Shown: piece after piece, positions 31,161 to 44,104 of the stretch | Numbering within the stretch: position 1 is the first letter of the stretch | How the letters are laid out: every line of letters begins with the position of its first letter | Source: Xanthobacter oligotrophicus | Lineage (GTDB): Bacteria; Pseudomonadota; Alphaproteobacteria; Rhizobiales; Xanthobacteraceae | Direction: 5' to 3' | Length of the DNA: 64,000 bases | NCBI RefSeq assembly: GCF_008364685.1 | Contig: NZ_VTTL01000010.1 | Location: 124,001 to 188,000, forward strand | Made by a program: the position numbers and the translations under genes | Notes under the pieces: model-generated | Seen by the model: only the letters and a program-made list of their open reading frames with translations | What the model was told of the DNA's origin: nothing | The model's database searches: none

Positions 31161-32372
31161 TCAGCCCTCAGCCTCGTCCGCGAAGGGCAGGCGGATGGTG
31201 GCGCTGGCCATGGCGGCGATGCCTTCCCGCCGGCCGGTGAAGCCGAGCTTCTCGGTAGTGGTGGCCTTCACCGAGACGCGGGCGAGGGGCACGCCGGTGA
31301 TACGCGAAATGGCGGCGCGGATGGCATCGCGGTGCGGCCCCACCTTCGGCGCCTCGCAGATGAGGGTGAGGTCGAGATGGGCGATGCGCCCGCCCCGTGC
31401 CGTCACCTTCTCCACCGCGTGGGCAAGGAAGCGGTCCGAGGACGCGCCCTTCCATTGCGGGTCGGAGGGCGGGAAATGGGCGCCGATGTCGCCGTCGCAC
31501 AGCGCGCCGAGGAGTGCGTCGGTGAGGGCGTGCAAGCCCACGTCCGCATCCGAATGGCCGACGAGGCCGGCGCTGTGGGGTACCGCGACGCCGCCCAGCA
31601 TCACATGGTCGCCGGGGCCGAAGGCGTGCACGTCGAAGCCGGTGCCGGTGCGCACGTCGGCGAGGTCAGCGAAGGAGGCGCCGGCGGCGCGGGTCATGTC
31701 GTCGGGGGTGGTCAGCTTCACGTTGGTGCTCTCGCCTTCGAAGGTGGCCACTGGATGGCCGGCCCATTCCATCACCGCCGCATCGTCGGTCAGCGTCTCT
31801 ACCCCGGCCGCGGCGGCGGCGGCATGGGCGGCGCGCAGGGCCGCGAAGCGGAACGCCTGAGGGGTCTGCACCGTGCGCAGCGCCGCGCGGTCCAGGGTTT
31901 CGGCGACGATGCCGGCGGTATCCACGCGCTTCACCGTGTCGGTCACGGCGAGCACGGGAATGGCGGCATCCGCCACGCCCGCCGCCGCCACCGCGCGGGC
32001 GATGAGGTCCGGCGAGGTGTAGGGGCGTGCCGCATCGTGCACCAGCACGAGGTCCGGCCCCGTGCCCCCTGCGGCGGCAAGGGCTTCCAGCCCTGCGCGA
32101 ACAGACGCCTGTCGAGTCGCGCCGCCGAAGGCCGGTGCCAAGATCTTGGGCAGATCGCGGGCCGTGTCCGCAAAGCGGACAGAATCATCGCTATGGATGA
32201 CCGCCAGCACAGCCGTGATCTGTGGATGGGTCGCGAAAAGGCGTAGAGTGCGGCGCAGCACCGGCTCGTCGGCGATGTTTTGATACTGCTTCGGCAGCGG
32301 TCCACCGGCACGTGTGCCGCGTCCGGCGGCAACCACGATGGCCACGCATGAGGGATTCGCCACCTCGCTCAT
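31161..32372 (-). CDS. ispDF: Bifunctional IspD/IspF isoprenoid enzyme
   Basis: This fusion carries two steps of the MEP isoprenoid pathway. IspD (about 1-230) makes CDP-methylerythritol: [35 protein letters not shown]. IspF (about 240-403) makes the 2,4-cyclodiphosphate: [48 protein letters not shown] and [14 protein letters not shown]. The middle step (IspE) is encoded elsewhere. At 403 residues it fits the alphaproteobacterial fusion. AGGGGAG seven bases upstream supports ATG 32372 over a 90-residue longer reading. It is divergent from dusB across a 175-base spacer, a conserved alphaproteobacterial pairing. Confidence 0.96.
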   Translation of the reverse strand: MSEVANPSCVAIVVAAGRGTRAGGPLPKQYQNIADEPVLRRTLRLFATHPQITAVLAVIHSDDSVRFADTARDLPKILAPAFGGATRQASVRAGLEALAAAGGTGPDLVLVHDAARPYTSPDLIARAVAAAGVADAAIPVLAVTDTVKRVDTAGIVAETLDRAALRTVQTPQAFRFAALRAAHAAAAAAGVETLTDDAAVMEWAGHPVATFEGESTNVKLTTPDDMTRAAGASFADLADVRTGTGFDVHAFGPGDHVMLGGVAVPHSAGLVGHSDADVGLHALTDALLGALCDGDIGAHFPPSDPQWKGASSDRFLAHAVEKVTARGGRIAHLDLTLICEAPKVGPHRDAIRAAISRITGVPLARVSVKATTTEKLGFTGRREGIAAMASATIRLPFADEAEG

Positions 32373-32547
32373 GCCCGGCTCCCCTGGTGCGAGCGGGGAT
32401 GAATCCCGTCCCGGCATGGGTCGGAACACCGGTGCAGGTAGCCGGCGGTGGGGCAAATTCTGCTGCGCTGCACTTCCACGCAGACTGCCCTTGCGTGTGC
32501 CGTGCACTTGTCTAAGATGTAGGCAGAAGCGAGGTGGCCTAATTTCT

Positions 32548-33581
<1,034 letters not shown>

Positions 33582-33585
<4 letters not shown>

Positions 33586-34751
33586 CGGCCGAAGCCAGAA
33601 AGCAAGACACACGGAAGATGGATCAAAAGCGCAAGGCTGAGCAGGAAAACGGCAAGGAGTCGGGGATGACGCGCGCCATCCTGGACGCCGTCCCGCACCC
33701 CGTCTTCACTATCGCCGGCAACGGGCATGTGGTGGAAGCGAACGTGGCGGCCGAGGCGTTCTTCGAGGTCAGCGCGCCGCTGCTGCGCCGCCGGCCCCTG
33801 AGCGATCTCGTGCCGTTCGGCACGCCACTGCTCGGCCTGATCGAGCAGGTGCGCCAGCGTGGCGCGCCGGTGAACGAATATCGCGTGGACCTCGGCACGC
33901 CGCGCAACGGCGGCGAGCGCATCGTGGATATCCATGTGGCGCCGGTGTCGGAGCATCCCGACCAGGTGGTGGTGATGCTCCAGGAGCGGACCATCGCCGA
34001 CAAGATGGACCGCCAGCTCACCCATCGCGGCGCCGCCCGCTCGGTGAGCGCGCTCGCCTCCATGCTGGCCCACGAGATCAAGAACCCGCTCTCCGGCATC
34101 CGTGGCGCGGCCCAGCTGCTGGAGCAGTCGGCGGACGACGACGACCGCGCCCTGACGCGCCTCATCTGCGAGGAAGCCGACCGCATCGTGAAGCTCGTGG
34201 ACCGCATGGAGGTGTTCTCCGACGAGCGCCCGGTGGAACGCGAGCCGGTGAACATCCACGCGGTGCTGGAGCATGTGCGCACCCTCGCCGCGTCGGGATT
34301 CGCGCGGCACATCCGCATCGTGGAGGAATACGACCCCTCCCTGCCGCCGGTCCTCGCCAATCGCGACCAGCTGATCCAGGTGTTCCTGAACCTGGTGAAG
34401 AACGCGGCCGAGGCCATCGACAGCGACCAGGACGGCGAGATCCAGCTCACCACGGCGTTCCGGCCGGGTGTGCGCCTGACCGTTCCGGGTGCCTCCACGC
34501 GGGTGAGCCTGCCTTTGGAATTCTGCGTCCGCGACAACGGCAAGGGCGTGCCGGACGACCTCATTCCCCACCTGTTCGACCCGTTCGTCACCACCAAGCC
34601 CACGGGCTCTGGCCTCGGTCTTGCTTTGGTGGCGAAGATCATCGGCGACCATGGCGGCATCGTCGAATGCGACAGCCAGCCCCGCCGTACAACCTTCCGC
34701 GTGCTCCTGCCCATGTATCGCGGCAAGAGCACGGCTCAAGAGGATAACTGA
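33582..34751 (+). CDS. ntrB: Nitrogen regulation sensor kinase/phosphatase NtrB
   Basis: NtrB phosphorylates or dephosphorylates NtrC in response to PII proteins and so reports nitrogen status. The 389 residues have a basic N-terminal tail (about 1-28), a PAS domain (about 30-125), the H-box [20 protein letters not shown] with His near 164, N-box [13 protein letters not shown], and G boxes [13 protein letters not shown] and [12 protein letters not shown]. It is soluble, with no membrane helices. ATG 33582 overlaps the dusB stop; ntrC follows after seven bases. Confidence 0.96.
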
Positions 34752-34758
34752 GGTGTCG

Positions 34759-36201
<1,443 letters not shown>

Positions 36202-36226
36202 TCCGGACATCCTGGTAGGGACGGGG

Positions 36227-36246
36227 AGGGCGGCTTCGGCCGCCTT
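36227..36246 (+). terminator. Probable rho-independent terminator after ntrC
   Basis: AGGGCGGC and GCCGCCTT pair (one G-T wobble) around a stable TTCG tetraloop, 26 bases past the ntrC stop; a TTTT run follows ten bases later. It suggests that dusB-ntrBC and ntrYX are at least partly separate transcripts. Confidence 0.6.
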
Positions 36247-36492
36247 CCTGACGTTTTCGAATCACGGTTGGCTTCGCCGAGCCTGAATGCGCCAGTGGCT
36301 CAAGCCCCACGTGTGCCCGGCCACCCTGTGCACAACACCCGGTAAAATGGACCCCGCTACCGACTGCCGGCATCGATTGGGCGAATTCGGGCCGCGTTAG
36401 GTCCTCTGTCACATTTTTGCACCAGTGTCGTTCCACTGCATCACCCCCGTCGCGCGACTCGGCTCGCGGCGGCGGCGGAAGCCTGGGGGACT

Positions 36493-38739
36493 GTGGCAAG
36501 GATGACGGACGCGCCGGTCAAGGACGCAGTGGAAGGCGTTGTGCCACGTCGCGGCATCACCGCCCGCTTGTTTGCGCCAATTGTCGTGGTCCTGTCGCTG
36601 GTGCTGGCGGTGGCCACCTTCCTGATCCTGATGGGCCTCACCTCCATCGTGCCGACGCCGCAGGTGGTGGTGGGCGTGCTCACCGCCTCGGGCATCGCGG
36701 TGCTGATCCTTCTGGCCATCATCGGCCGGGAGGTGTGGCGCATCCTGCGGGCACGGGCGCGCGGGCGGGCCGCCTCGCGGCTGCATGTGCGCATCGTCGG
36801 CCTGTTCGCCGGGGTCGCGGTGGTGCCGGCCATCGTGGTGGCGCTGGTGGCTAGCCTCACCCTCGACCGCAGCCTTGATCGCTACTTCTCCGGCCGGACC
36901 CGGGAGATCGTCGGCACCGCCGCTTCGGTGGCGCAGACCTATGTGCGCGAGCATGCGCTCTCCATCCGCGGCGACGTGCTCGCCATGAGCAACGACCTGT
37001 CGCGGATGAAGCAACTCTACGACACGGATATCGAGAAATTCCGGCAGATCCTCACCGCCCAGGCGGCGCTGCGCAACGTGCCGGGCGCGCAGATCATCCG
37101 GCGCGACCTCTCGGTGGTGGAGCGGGCGAACCTGCGCACCGACCGCGAATATATCGTCCCCACCAACATCGCCATCGCCGAGGCCTCCGCCGATCAGCCC
37201 ATCATCTATTTGCCGTCGGACGCGGACTTCGTCGGAGCGGTGGCGCCGATCACCGGTTTCGACGACCTGTTTCTTTACGTGGCGCGGCCCGTCGACCCGC
37301 GGGTCATCGGCTTTCTCAAGGTGACGCAGGAGACCCTTGCCGATTACCGGTCGCTGGAGGAGCGGCGCTTCAACGTGCAGCTCGCCTTCGCGCTGATGTA
37401 TTCCATCGTCACGCTCATCGTGCTGCTGTCGGCGGTCTGGCTCGGGATCAACTTCTCCAAGTGGCTGGTGTCGCCCATCCGACGCCTCATGTGGGCGGCG
37501 GGCCGGGTGGCGGCAGGCAATCTGGAAGTGCAGGTGCCCGTGAACCGGGCCGAGGGCGACCTCGCCACCCTGGGCGAAACCTTCAACAAGATGACGGTGG
37601 AGCTGAAAACCCAGCGCAACGCGCTGGTGACAGCGCGCGACCAGATGGACAGCCGCCGCCGCTTCACCGAGGCGGTGCTCTCGGGCGTGGGCGCGGGCGT
37701 CATTGGCCTCGACGCCGAGGCGCAGGTGACCATCCTCAACCGCTCCGCCGAGAAGCTCCTGGGTCTGACCGAGGACGAGGCGCTCGGCCGCAAGCTCGCG
37801 GATGTGGTGCCGGAAACCGATGCCCTGGTCGCCGAGGCCATGGGCGCGGGCCAGCGTGCGGTGCAGGGCAACATCACCATCCAGCGGGAGGGCCGGGAGC
37901 GGATCTTCGCCGTGCGCGTCACCACCGAGCAGTCGGCGGCCGAGGATCACGGCTGGGTGGTGACGCTGGACGACATCACCGCCCTCGTCTCGGCCCAGCG
38001 CACCTCCGCCTGGGCCGACGTGGCCCGGCGCATTGCCCACGAGATCAAGAACCCGCTTACCCCCATCCAGCTCTCAGCGGAGCGGCTGAAGCGCAAGTAC
38101 GGCCGCCACATCACCCAGGACCGCGACGTGTTCGACCAGTGCACCGACACCATCATCCGCCAGGTGGGCGACATCGGCCGCATGGTGGACGAGTTCTCGT
38201 CCTTCGCCCGCATGCCCAAGCCCGTGGTGGACGCGCAGGACCTCGCCGAGACCGTGCGCCAGGGCGTGTTCCTCATGCGCGTCGGCCATCCCGACGTGAC
38301 CTTCGAGACCGAGCTGCCGCCCTCCATGCCGGCGCGCTTCGACCGTCGCCTGATCTCCCAGGCGCTCACCAACATCCTCAAGAACGCCGCCGAGGCCATC
38401 GAGGGGGTGCCCGAGGCCGAGCGCGGCAAGGGCCTCATCCGCGTGCGCGTGGTCGCGGAGGGCGAGGACCGCGTCATCGACGTCATCGACAACGGCGCCG
38501 GACTGCCGAAGGAAAAGCGCAGCCGGCTGCTGGAGCCGTATGTGACCACCCGCGAGAAGGGCACCGGGCTCGGCCTCGCCATCGTGGGGAAGATCATGGA
38601 AGAGCACGGCGGCTTCATCGAACTCAACGATTCCCCCGAGGGCCGGGGGGCCTGGATCCGGCTTCGGATGCGGGCGGACGGTCAACCACCGGCCGGCGCG
38701 GGCGGGGCGCAACCGGTCCCTGAAACAGGGAGGGCCTGA
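36493..38739 (+). CDS. ntrY: Membrane nitrogen sensor kinase NtrY
   Basis: NtrY is the membrane histidine kinase paired with NtrX; in Azorhizobium the pair affects nitrate use and symbiotic nitrogen fixation. The 748 residues contain two N-terminal helices (about 30-80), a third (about 98-118), a periplasmic sensing segment (about 120-290), a fourth helix (about 298-320), HAMP (about 320-375), PAS (about 390-480), the H-box [20 protein letters not shown] with His near 516, N-box LTNILKNAAEAIE and G2 GTGLGLAIVGKI. The start is either GTG 36493 or ATG 36502. It lies 291 bases after ntrC and overlaps nothing; ntrX starts three bases after its stop. Confidence 0.94.
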   Translation: MARMTDAPVKDAVEGVVPRRGITARLFAPIVVVLSLVLAVATFLILMGLTSIVPTPQVVVGVLTASGIAVLILLAIIGREVWRILRARARGRAASRLHVRIVGLFAGVAVVPAIVVALVASLTLDRSLDRYFSGRTREIVGTAASVAQTYVREHALSIRGDVLAMSNDLSRMKQLYDTDIEKFRQILTAQAALRNVPGAQIIRRDLSVVERANLRTDREYIVPTNIAIAEASADQPIIYLPSDADFVGAVAPITGFDDLFLYVARPVDPRVIGFLKVTQETLADYRSLEERRFNVQLAFALMYSIVTLIVLLSAVWLGINFSKWLVSPIRRLMWAAGRVAAGNLEVQVPVNRAEGDLATLGETFNKMTVELKTQRNALVTARDQMDSRRRFTEAVLSGVGAGVIGLDAEAQVTILNRSAEKLLGLTEDEALGRKLADVVPETDALVAEAMGAGQRAVQGNITIQREGRERIFAVRVTTEQSAAEDHGWVVTLDDITALVSAQRTSAWADVARRIAHEIKNPLTPIQLSAERLKRKYGRHITQDRDVFDQCTDTIIRQVGDIGRMVDEFSSFARMPKPVVDAQDLAETVRQGVFLMRVGHPDVTFETELPPSMPARFDRRLISQALTNILKNAAEAIEGVPEAERGKGLIRVRVVAEGEDRVIDVIDNGAGLPKEKRSRLLEPYVTTREKGTGLGLAIVGKIMEEHGGFIELNDSPEGRGAWIRLRMRADGQPPAGAGGAQPVPETGRA

Positions 38740-38742
38740 CAC

Positions 38743-40110
38743 ATGGCCATGGACATTCTCATCGTGGACGATGAGGCCGACATCTGCGAACTGGTGGCCG
38801 GCATCCTGGAGGACGAGGGCTATGCCGCCCGTACCGCCCGGGACGCCGATAGTGCGCTCGCGGCCATCTCGGCGCGACGGCCCAACCTGGTCTTCCTGGA
38901 CATCTGGCTGCAGGGCTCACGGCTCGACGGGTTGGAACTGCTCAACGAGATCAAGGCCCAGCACCCCGAGGTGCCGGTGGTGATGATCTCCGGGCACGGC
39001 AACATCGAGACCGCGGTGGCGGCCATCAAGCGCGGCGCCTACGACTTCATCGAGAAGCCGTTTAATGCCGATCGCCTCGTGATGGTGGCCGAGCGCGCGC
39101 TCGAGACGCTGCGCCTGAGGCGTGAGCTGAAGGAGCTGAAGCAGCTGGCGCCCCACGGCCATGTGCTGGTGGGCCGTTCCAGCGCCGTCCAGCAGCTGAA
39201 GGCCACCATCGACCGGGTGGGCCCCACCAACAGCCGCATCCTGATCGTCGGCCCCTCCGGCTCCGGCAAGGAGCTGACGGCCCGGCTCATCCACACCACC
39301 TCCACCCGCGCCCAGGGGCCGTTCGTGGTGCTGAATTCGGCGGCCATCACGCCGGAGCGGCTGGAGTTCGAGCTGTTCGGTGTCGCCGAAGGGGAGGGGC
39401 GGGAGCCCAAGCGCGGGGCGCTCGACGAGGCCCACGGAGGCACGCTGTTCCTGGATGAAATCTCTGACATGCCGCGCGAGACCCAGAACCGGGTGCTGCG
39501 CGTGCTGGTGGAGCAGACCTTCTCGCGCATCGGCTCCAACGACAAGGTGAGCGTGGACGTGCGCATCATCTCCTCCACCGGCCGCAACCTGGAGGAGGAG
39601 ATCGCCAAGGGCCGCTTCCGGGAGGACCTCTACCACCGCCTCTCGGTGGTGCCGATCCGGGTGCCGCCACTGGCCGAGCGACGCGACGACATTCCGGACC
39701 TGGTGGAATTCTTCGTCGACACCATCTCGCAGACCACCGGGCTGCCGCGCCGGCCCATCGGCGAGGACGCCATGGCGGTGCTCCAGTCCCACGACTGGCC
39801 GGGCAACGTGCGCCAGCTGCGCAACAATGTGGAGCGCCTGCTGATTCTCGCCGGCGGCGATCTGGAAGCCACCATCACCGCCGCCATGCTGCCGCCGGAC
39901 GTGGGCGCGCTGGTGCCCAACCTGCCCAACGGCAATGGTGGCGAGCATCTCATGGGCCTTCCGTTGCGGGAGGCGCGCGAGGTGTTTGAGCGGGAATACC
40001 TTGCCGCCCAGATCAACCGCTTCGGCGGCAACATCTCGCGGACGGCGGAATTCGTCGGCATGGAGCGCTCGGCCCTTCATCGAAAGCTTAAGGCTCTCGG
40101 GGTAGGCTGA
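38743..40110 (+). CDS. ntrX: NtrX response regulator (AAA+ type)
   Basis: The 455-residue regulator has a receiver domain (phospho-Asp 53 in LVFLDIWLQGS, with the DIWLxGS signature of NtrX), an AAA+ domain (Walker [27 protein letters not shown]) and a Fis-type helix-turn-helix (NISRTAEFVGMERSALHRKL). The GAFTGA loop that contacts sigma-54 is absent; the segment reads FGVAEGEGREPKRGALDEA. That loss is known in alphaproteobacterial NtrX and suggests action without the usual sigma-54 contact. ntrY lies immediately upstream and trkA 117 bases downstream, the standard order. Confidence 0.95.
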   Translation: MAMDILIVDDEADICELVAGILEDEGYAARTARDADSALAAISARRPNLVFLDIWLQGSRLDGLELLNEIKAQHPEVPVVMISGHGNIETAVAAIKRGAYDFIEKPFNADRLVMVAERALETLRLRRELKELKQLAPHGHVLVGRSSAVQQLKATIDRVGPTNSRILIVGPSGSGKELTARLIHTTSTRAQGPFVVLNSAAITPERLEFELFGVAEGEGREPKRGALDEAHGGTLFLDEISDMPRETQNRVLRVLVEQTFSRIGSNDKVSVDVRIISSTGRNLEEEIAKGRFREDLYHRLSVVPIRVPPLAERRDDIPDLVEFFVDTISQTTGLPRRPIGEDAMAVLQSHDWPGNVRQLRNNVERLLILAGGDLEATITAAMLPPDVGALVPNLPNGNGGEHLMGLPLREAREVFEREYLAAQINRFGGNISRTAEFVGMERSALHRKLKALGVG

Positions 40111-40227
40111 TCGACCAGTTGACGGGATACCCGAAAAAGGGGCTGCATCGGAGCTGAGGCTCGGGGTGCGATCGGTTTTGCCGCGATCTTTTAGGTCGCG
40201 ATTCGCCTGGGCGCCGGGGGAGGGTTC

Positions 40228-41604
40228 ATGAAGGTCGTGATCTGCGGCGCGGGGCAGGTGGGGTTCGGCATCGCCGAGCGCCTCGCCGGTGAGCAGAACG
40301 ACGTGTCCATCATCGACACGAGCCCGCGGCGCATCCAGATGGTGACCGAGCAGCTGGACGTGCGCGGCGTGGTGGGGCAGGGCTCCCATCCGGACGTGCT
40401 GGCGCGCGCCGGCGTCGAGGCGGCCGACATGCTCATCGCCGTGACCCTACACGACGAGGTGAACATGGTGGCCTGCCAGGTGGGCCACGCCCTTTTCAAC
40501 GTGCCCACCAAGGTCGCCCGCATCCGCGCCCAGACCTATCTCGCGCCGGAATGGCGCGACCTGTTCTCCCGCGACCAGCTGCCCATCGACGTCATCATCT
40601 CCCCGGAGATCGAGGTGGGCGAGATGGTGCTGCGGCGCCTGTCCCTGCCCGGCGCCACCGATACGGTGAGCTTCTCCGACGGGGCGGTGCAGGTGGTGGG
40701 CGTGCTGTGCGGCGAGGACTGCCCGGTGGTGGATACCCCCCTCAGCCAGCTTACCCAGCTGTTCCCGGACATGCCGGCCACCATCGTGGCGGTGAGCCGG
40801 AAGGGCAAGACGCTGGTGCCGCGCTCCAACGACCAGCTTGCGGTCGGCGACAACGTCTATTTCGTGGCCCAGGCGGACCAGGTGCAGCGCGCCCTGTCCC
40901 TGTTCGGGCACGACGAGGTGCCGGGCCAGCGCATCGTCATCGCCGGCGGCGGCAACATCGGCTACTACGTGGCGAGCGAGCTGGAGCGGCGCAATGCAGC
41001 CGCGCGGGTCAAGCTCATCGAGTTCTCGCGCGAGCGGGCCCAGACCATCGCCGAAGTGCTCTCGCGCACCGTGGTTCTGAACGGCGACACGCTGGAGCGC
41101 GCCATCCTCGACGAGGCGGGCGTGCGCGAGGCGGACACCATGATCGCCCTCACCAACGACGACCGCATCAACATCCTGTCCTGCCTTCTGGCCAAGCAGA
41201 TCGGGGCCAAGCGCATCCTGGCTCTGCTGAACGAGCAGGGCTACGCCACCTTCGCCCGGGGCCTGGGCATCGACGCCCATGTGAACCCGCGCCAGATCAC
41301 CGTTTCCAAGGTGCTCCAGCATGTGCGGCGGGGGCGCATCCGGGGCGTCCATGCGCTGCTCGACGGCTCGGGCGAGATGATCGAGGCGGAAGCGCTGGAA
41401 ACCTCGCCGCTGGTGGGCAAGCCGCTGAAAGATCTCGACCTTCTGGAGGGGCTGCGCATCGGCGCCATCGTGCGGAACGGGCAGGTGCTGCTGCCGCGCG
41501 GCGATTTCGTGGTGCGGGCTCACGACCGGGTGGTGCTGTTCGCCCTCGCCGATCGCATCAAGCGCGTGGAACAACTGTTCCGCGTGGCGCTAGAATTCTT
41601 CTGA
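40228..41604 (+). CDS. trkA: Trk potassium uptake regulatory protein TrkA
   Basis: TrkA is the cytoplasmic NAD-binding gating ring of Trk-type K+ channels. The 458 residues are two RCK repeats, each with a Rossmann TrkA-N domain (VVICGAGQVGFGIAERLAGE at the N-terminus; IVIAGGGNIGYYVASELERR near 235) and a TrkA-C domain (about 140-220 and 370-455). It lies just after ntrX and 65 bases before a TrkH-type channel gene, so channel and gate are neighbours. Confidence 0.96.
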   Translation: MKVVICGAGQVGFGIAERLAGEQNDVSIIDTSPRRIQMVTEQLDVRGVVGQGSHPDVLARAGVEAADMLIAVTLHDEVNMVACQVGHALFNVPTKVARIRAQTYLAPEWRDLFSRDQLPIDVIISPEIEVGEMVLRRLSLPGATDTVSFSDGAVQVVGVLCGEDCPVVDTPLSQLTQLFPDMPATIVAVSRKGKTLVPRSNDQLAVGDNVYFVAQADQVQRALSLFGHDEVPGQRIVIAGGGNIGYYVASELERRNAAARVKLIEFSRERAQTIAEVLSRTVVLNGDTLERAILDEAGVREADTMIALTNDDRINILSCLLAKQIGAKRILALLNEQGYATFARGLGIDAHVNPRQITVSKVLQHVRRGRIRGVHALLDGSGEMIEAEALETSPLVGKPLKDLDLLEGLRIGAIVRNGQVLLPRGDFVVRAHDRVVLFALADRIKRVEQLFRVALEFF

Positions 41605-41669
41605 TCTCCCAAGACCTTCTGGTTCCAGAGTTCTCCTGCTCGCCAAGTTTTCCTGCTCGTAAGGCGCAC

Positions 41670-43082
41670 ATGGTCAACGCCGCCCGCCCGCTTGCCGCCG
41701 GTCTTTTCGCCGTCGGCCTCCTCGCGCTTCCGCCGGCCGTGGTCGCGGCGCGGGGCGGGGAGGGGCATGTGCCGGTCTTCCTCGCCACCTGCGGCTTCTG
41801 CCTGTTCCTCGCCGGGCTGCTGCGCTTCACCACGGATGGCATGGACAAGCGCCTGACCCGGGCGGGCGGCGTGGGGCTGGTGGCCGGCCTTTGGCTGCTG
41901 CTGCCGCTGGCGGCGACCCCGGCGGTCGCCATCGTCTCCGGCCTGCCGCCGCTGGCGGCGTGGCTCGAGGCGGTATCCGCCTTCACCACCACCGGGGCGA
42001 CCGCGCTCAAGCAGGGGCCGGCGAGCCTCTATGTGTGGCTCGCCCTGCTGCAATGGACCGGCGGGCTGCTGACCATCGTCGCGGCGGTGGCGGTGCTTGC
42101 GCCGGCGGGCCTCGGCGGTCTGCCGGACCGCACCCCGCGCGGCGGCGCCACCCTCGACGTGGTGGATCTCATCGCCGTGCTGCGCGAGATCGCCCCCGCC
42201 TATGTGGGCGCGACCCTGCTTGCCGTGATCGTGCTGCTGGTGAGCGGGGAGAGCCCCTATGTGGCCTTCACCCTGGCCACGGCCGTGGTCTCCGCCGGCG
42301 CCCACCTGCCGCCGGAAGCCCAGCTTGCGCTGACCTTGGACGAGAGCCCGAAATGGCTCCTGCTGCCGTTCCTGCTGTGGAGCGCCACCAGCGTGCGCTG
42401 GCATCGCGCGCTGCTGACCCGGCGCATCAATGCCGCCCCGGAGCAGACGGAGAGCCTCGTCATCCTCGGCTGGTGGGCGGTGCTCGGCATCGTGCTCGGC
42501 GCTATCCTCTACCGCTCGGCCGACGTGCCCACGCTGGATGCAATCCGCGACGGCCTGTTTTCTGCCGCCTCGCTCATCTCCACCAGCGGCATCGGCCCGC
42601 GCGAGGGCACCTATATGAGCCTGCCGCTGGGCCTCGTCATCCTGGTGGTGCTGCTGGGCGGCGGGGCGCTGTCGGTGGCGGGTGGGCTGAAGATGCTGCG
42701 GCTGCGCGCGATTCTGCTCAACACCCGGGGCGGCCTGATGCGCCTCGTCTACCCGCACCTCGTGCAGCCGGCGGCCTATGAGGGCGGCGTGGGTTCGGTG
42801 ATGCTGGGCATCTGGGCGGGCGCGGCGAGCCTCGCTCTGGTGTTCGGCATCTGCGTCATCGCGCTGAGCCCCGGCCTGCCCGGCCTCGATGCGGCGCTGG
42901 CCGCCGCGGCGGCGGTGGTGACCAATACCGGGCCGGTCTACGACGCCGGAGGCGCCGGCTGGCCGCCGCTGTCCTCGCTGCCGGTGGGTTCCGTCCTCGT
43001 GGCCGGGCTTGGCATGGTGGCGGGACGGTTGGAGATGATCGGCCTGCTCGTCGTCATCCATCTCGCCCTCTGGCGCACCTGA
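41670..43082 (+). CDS. TrkH-family potassium channel subunit
   Basis: This 470-residue integral membrane protein has about ten helices and the repeated selectivity-filter hairpins of the Trk/Ktr family: FTTTGATALKQGP, VVSAGAHLPP, LISTSGIGPREG and VVTNTGPVYDAGG. Only some filters keep a clean TxG, so the protein is more divergent than E. coli TrkH. AAGG five bases before ATG 41670 sets the start; the open frame continues uselessly upstream through trkA. Juxtaposition with trkA supports a K+ uptake role. Confidence 0.85.
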   Translation: MVNAARPLAAGLFAVGLLALPPAVVAARGGEGHVPVFLATCGFCLFLAGLLRFTTDGMDKRLTRAGGVGLVAGLWLLLPLAATPAVAIVSGLPPLAAWLEAVSAFTTTGATALKQGPASLYVWLALLQWTGGLLTIVAAVAVLAPAGLGGLPDRTPRGGATLDVVDLIAVLREIAPAYVGATLLAVIVLLVSGESPYVAFTLATAVVSAGAHLPPEAQLALTLDESPKWLLLPFLLWSATSVRWHRALLTRRINAAPEQTESLVILGWWAVLGIVLGAILYRSADVPTLDAIRDGLFSAASLISTSGIGPREGTYMSLPLGLVILVVLLGGGALSVAGGLKMLRLRAILLNTRGGLMRLVYPHLVQPAAYEGGVGSVMLGIWAGAASLALVFGICVIALSPGLPGLDAALAAAAAVVTNTGPVYDAGGAGWPPLSSLPVGSVLVAGLGMVAGRLEMIGLLVVIHLALWRT

Positions 43083-43096
43083 AGAAGCGTTCTGCC

Positions 43097-43954
43097 ATGT
43101 CCCGCATCGCCTATGTCAACGGCCGCTACCTGCCGCACCGCAACGCCAGCGTGCATGTGGAGGATCGCGGCTACCAGTTCGCCGACGGCGTCTACGAGGT
43201 CTGCGAAGTGCTCAACGGCCATCTGGTGGACGAGCGGCGCCACCTCGACCGGCTGGAGCGCTCCCTGCGCGAACTGCTCATCCCCGCGCCCATGAGCCGC
43301 ATCGCCCTTGCCAATGTGCTGGAGGAGGTGGTGCGGCGGAACGGGGTGCGCGACGGGCTGGTCTATCTCCAGATCACCCGCGGCGTGGCGCGGCGCGACC
43401 ATGCCTTCCCGCCGGCCGGCACCAAGCCGGCGGTGGTGGTCACGGCGCGCCGGTCCGACCGCAAGGGTCAGGAGGCGCTGGCCGCCAAGGGCGTCGCGGT
43501 CATCACCGTGCCGGAGAACCGCTGGCCGCGGGTGGACATCAAGTCCACCTCGCTGCTGCCCAACGTGCTGGCCAAGCAGCAGGCGAAAGAGGTCGGCGCG
43601 CGGGAAGCCTGGTTCGTGGACGGCGCGGGCTTTGTCACCGAGGGCGCCTCCACCAATGCCTGGATCGTGACGGGCGACAAGACCATCGTCACCCGCCCGG
43701 CGGAGAGCGGGATCCTGCGCGGAATCACCCGCACGGTGGTGTTTGAGGTGGCGGCGTCCCTCGGCTACGCGGTGGAGGAGCGTCCCTTTACCGTAGCGGA
43801 AGCCCTAAACGCAGAAGAAGCCTTCATTACCGCCGCCACCACGGTGGTGATGCCCGTGGTGCGCATCGACGGCCATGCGGTCGGGGCCGGCAAGCCCGGT
43901 GTGGTGGCGACCACCTTACGCTTGAAATTTCACGATTTTTCCGAAATTTCCTGA
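43097..43954 (+). CDS. dat: D-amino-acid aminotransferase (fold-type IV PLP enzyme)
   Basis: The enzyme interconverts D-alanine and D-glutamate through 2-oxo acids, supplying peptidoglycan precursors. The 285 residues match fold type IV: YVNGRYLPHRNASVHVEDRGYQFADGVYEV, the PLP lysine in RVDIKSTSLLPNVLAKQQA, and EGASTNAWIV with the PLP-phosphate contacts. YLQITRGVARRDHAFP is the segment seen in D-amino-acid rather than branched-chain enzymes. It lies 14 bases after the TrkH-type gene. The branched-chain alternative is less likely. Confidence 0.88.
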   Translation: MSRIAYVNGRYLPHRNASVHVEDRGYQFADGVYEVCEVLNGHLVDERRHLDRLERSLRELLIPAPMSRIALANVLEEVVRRNGVRDGLVYLQITRGVARRDHAFPPAGTKPAVVVTARRSDRKGQEALAAKGVAVITVPENRWPRVDIKSTSLLPNVLAKQQAKEVGAREAWFVDGAGFVTEGASTNAWIVTGDKTIVTRPAESGILRGITRTVVFEVAASLGYAVEERPFTVAEALNAEEAFITAATTVVMPVVRIDGHAVGAGKPGVVATTLRLKFHDFSEIS

Positions 43955-44104
43955 GGTATCCACGGCCGCGCTCATGTTGCGGAGCAAAATAATATTGCGC
44001 CGCCATGGAGCTGTGCCATTCTAGGTGGCCAACTCCCGTGGCGGCACGTACAGCATTTTTGTGCGTCCGCGACGGACTTAACGCCCAAAAAAACGGATAC
44101 GAAA

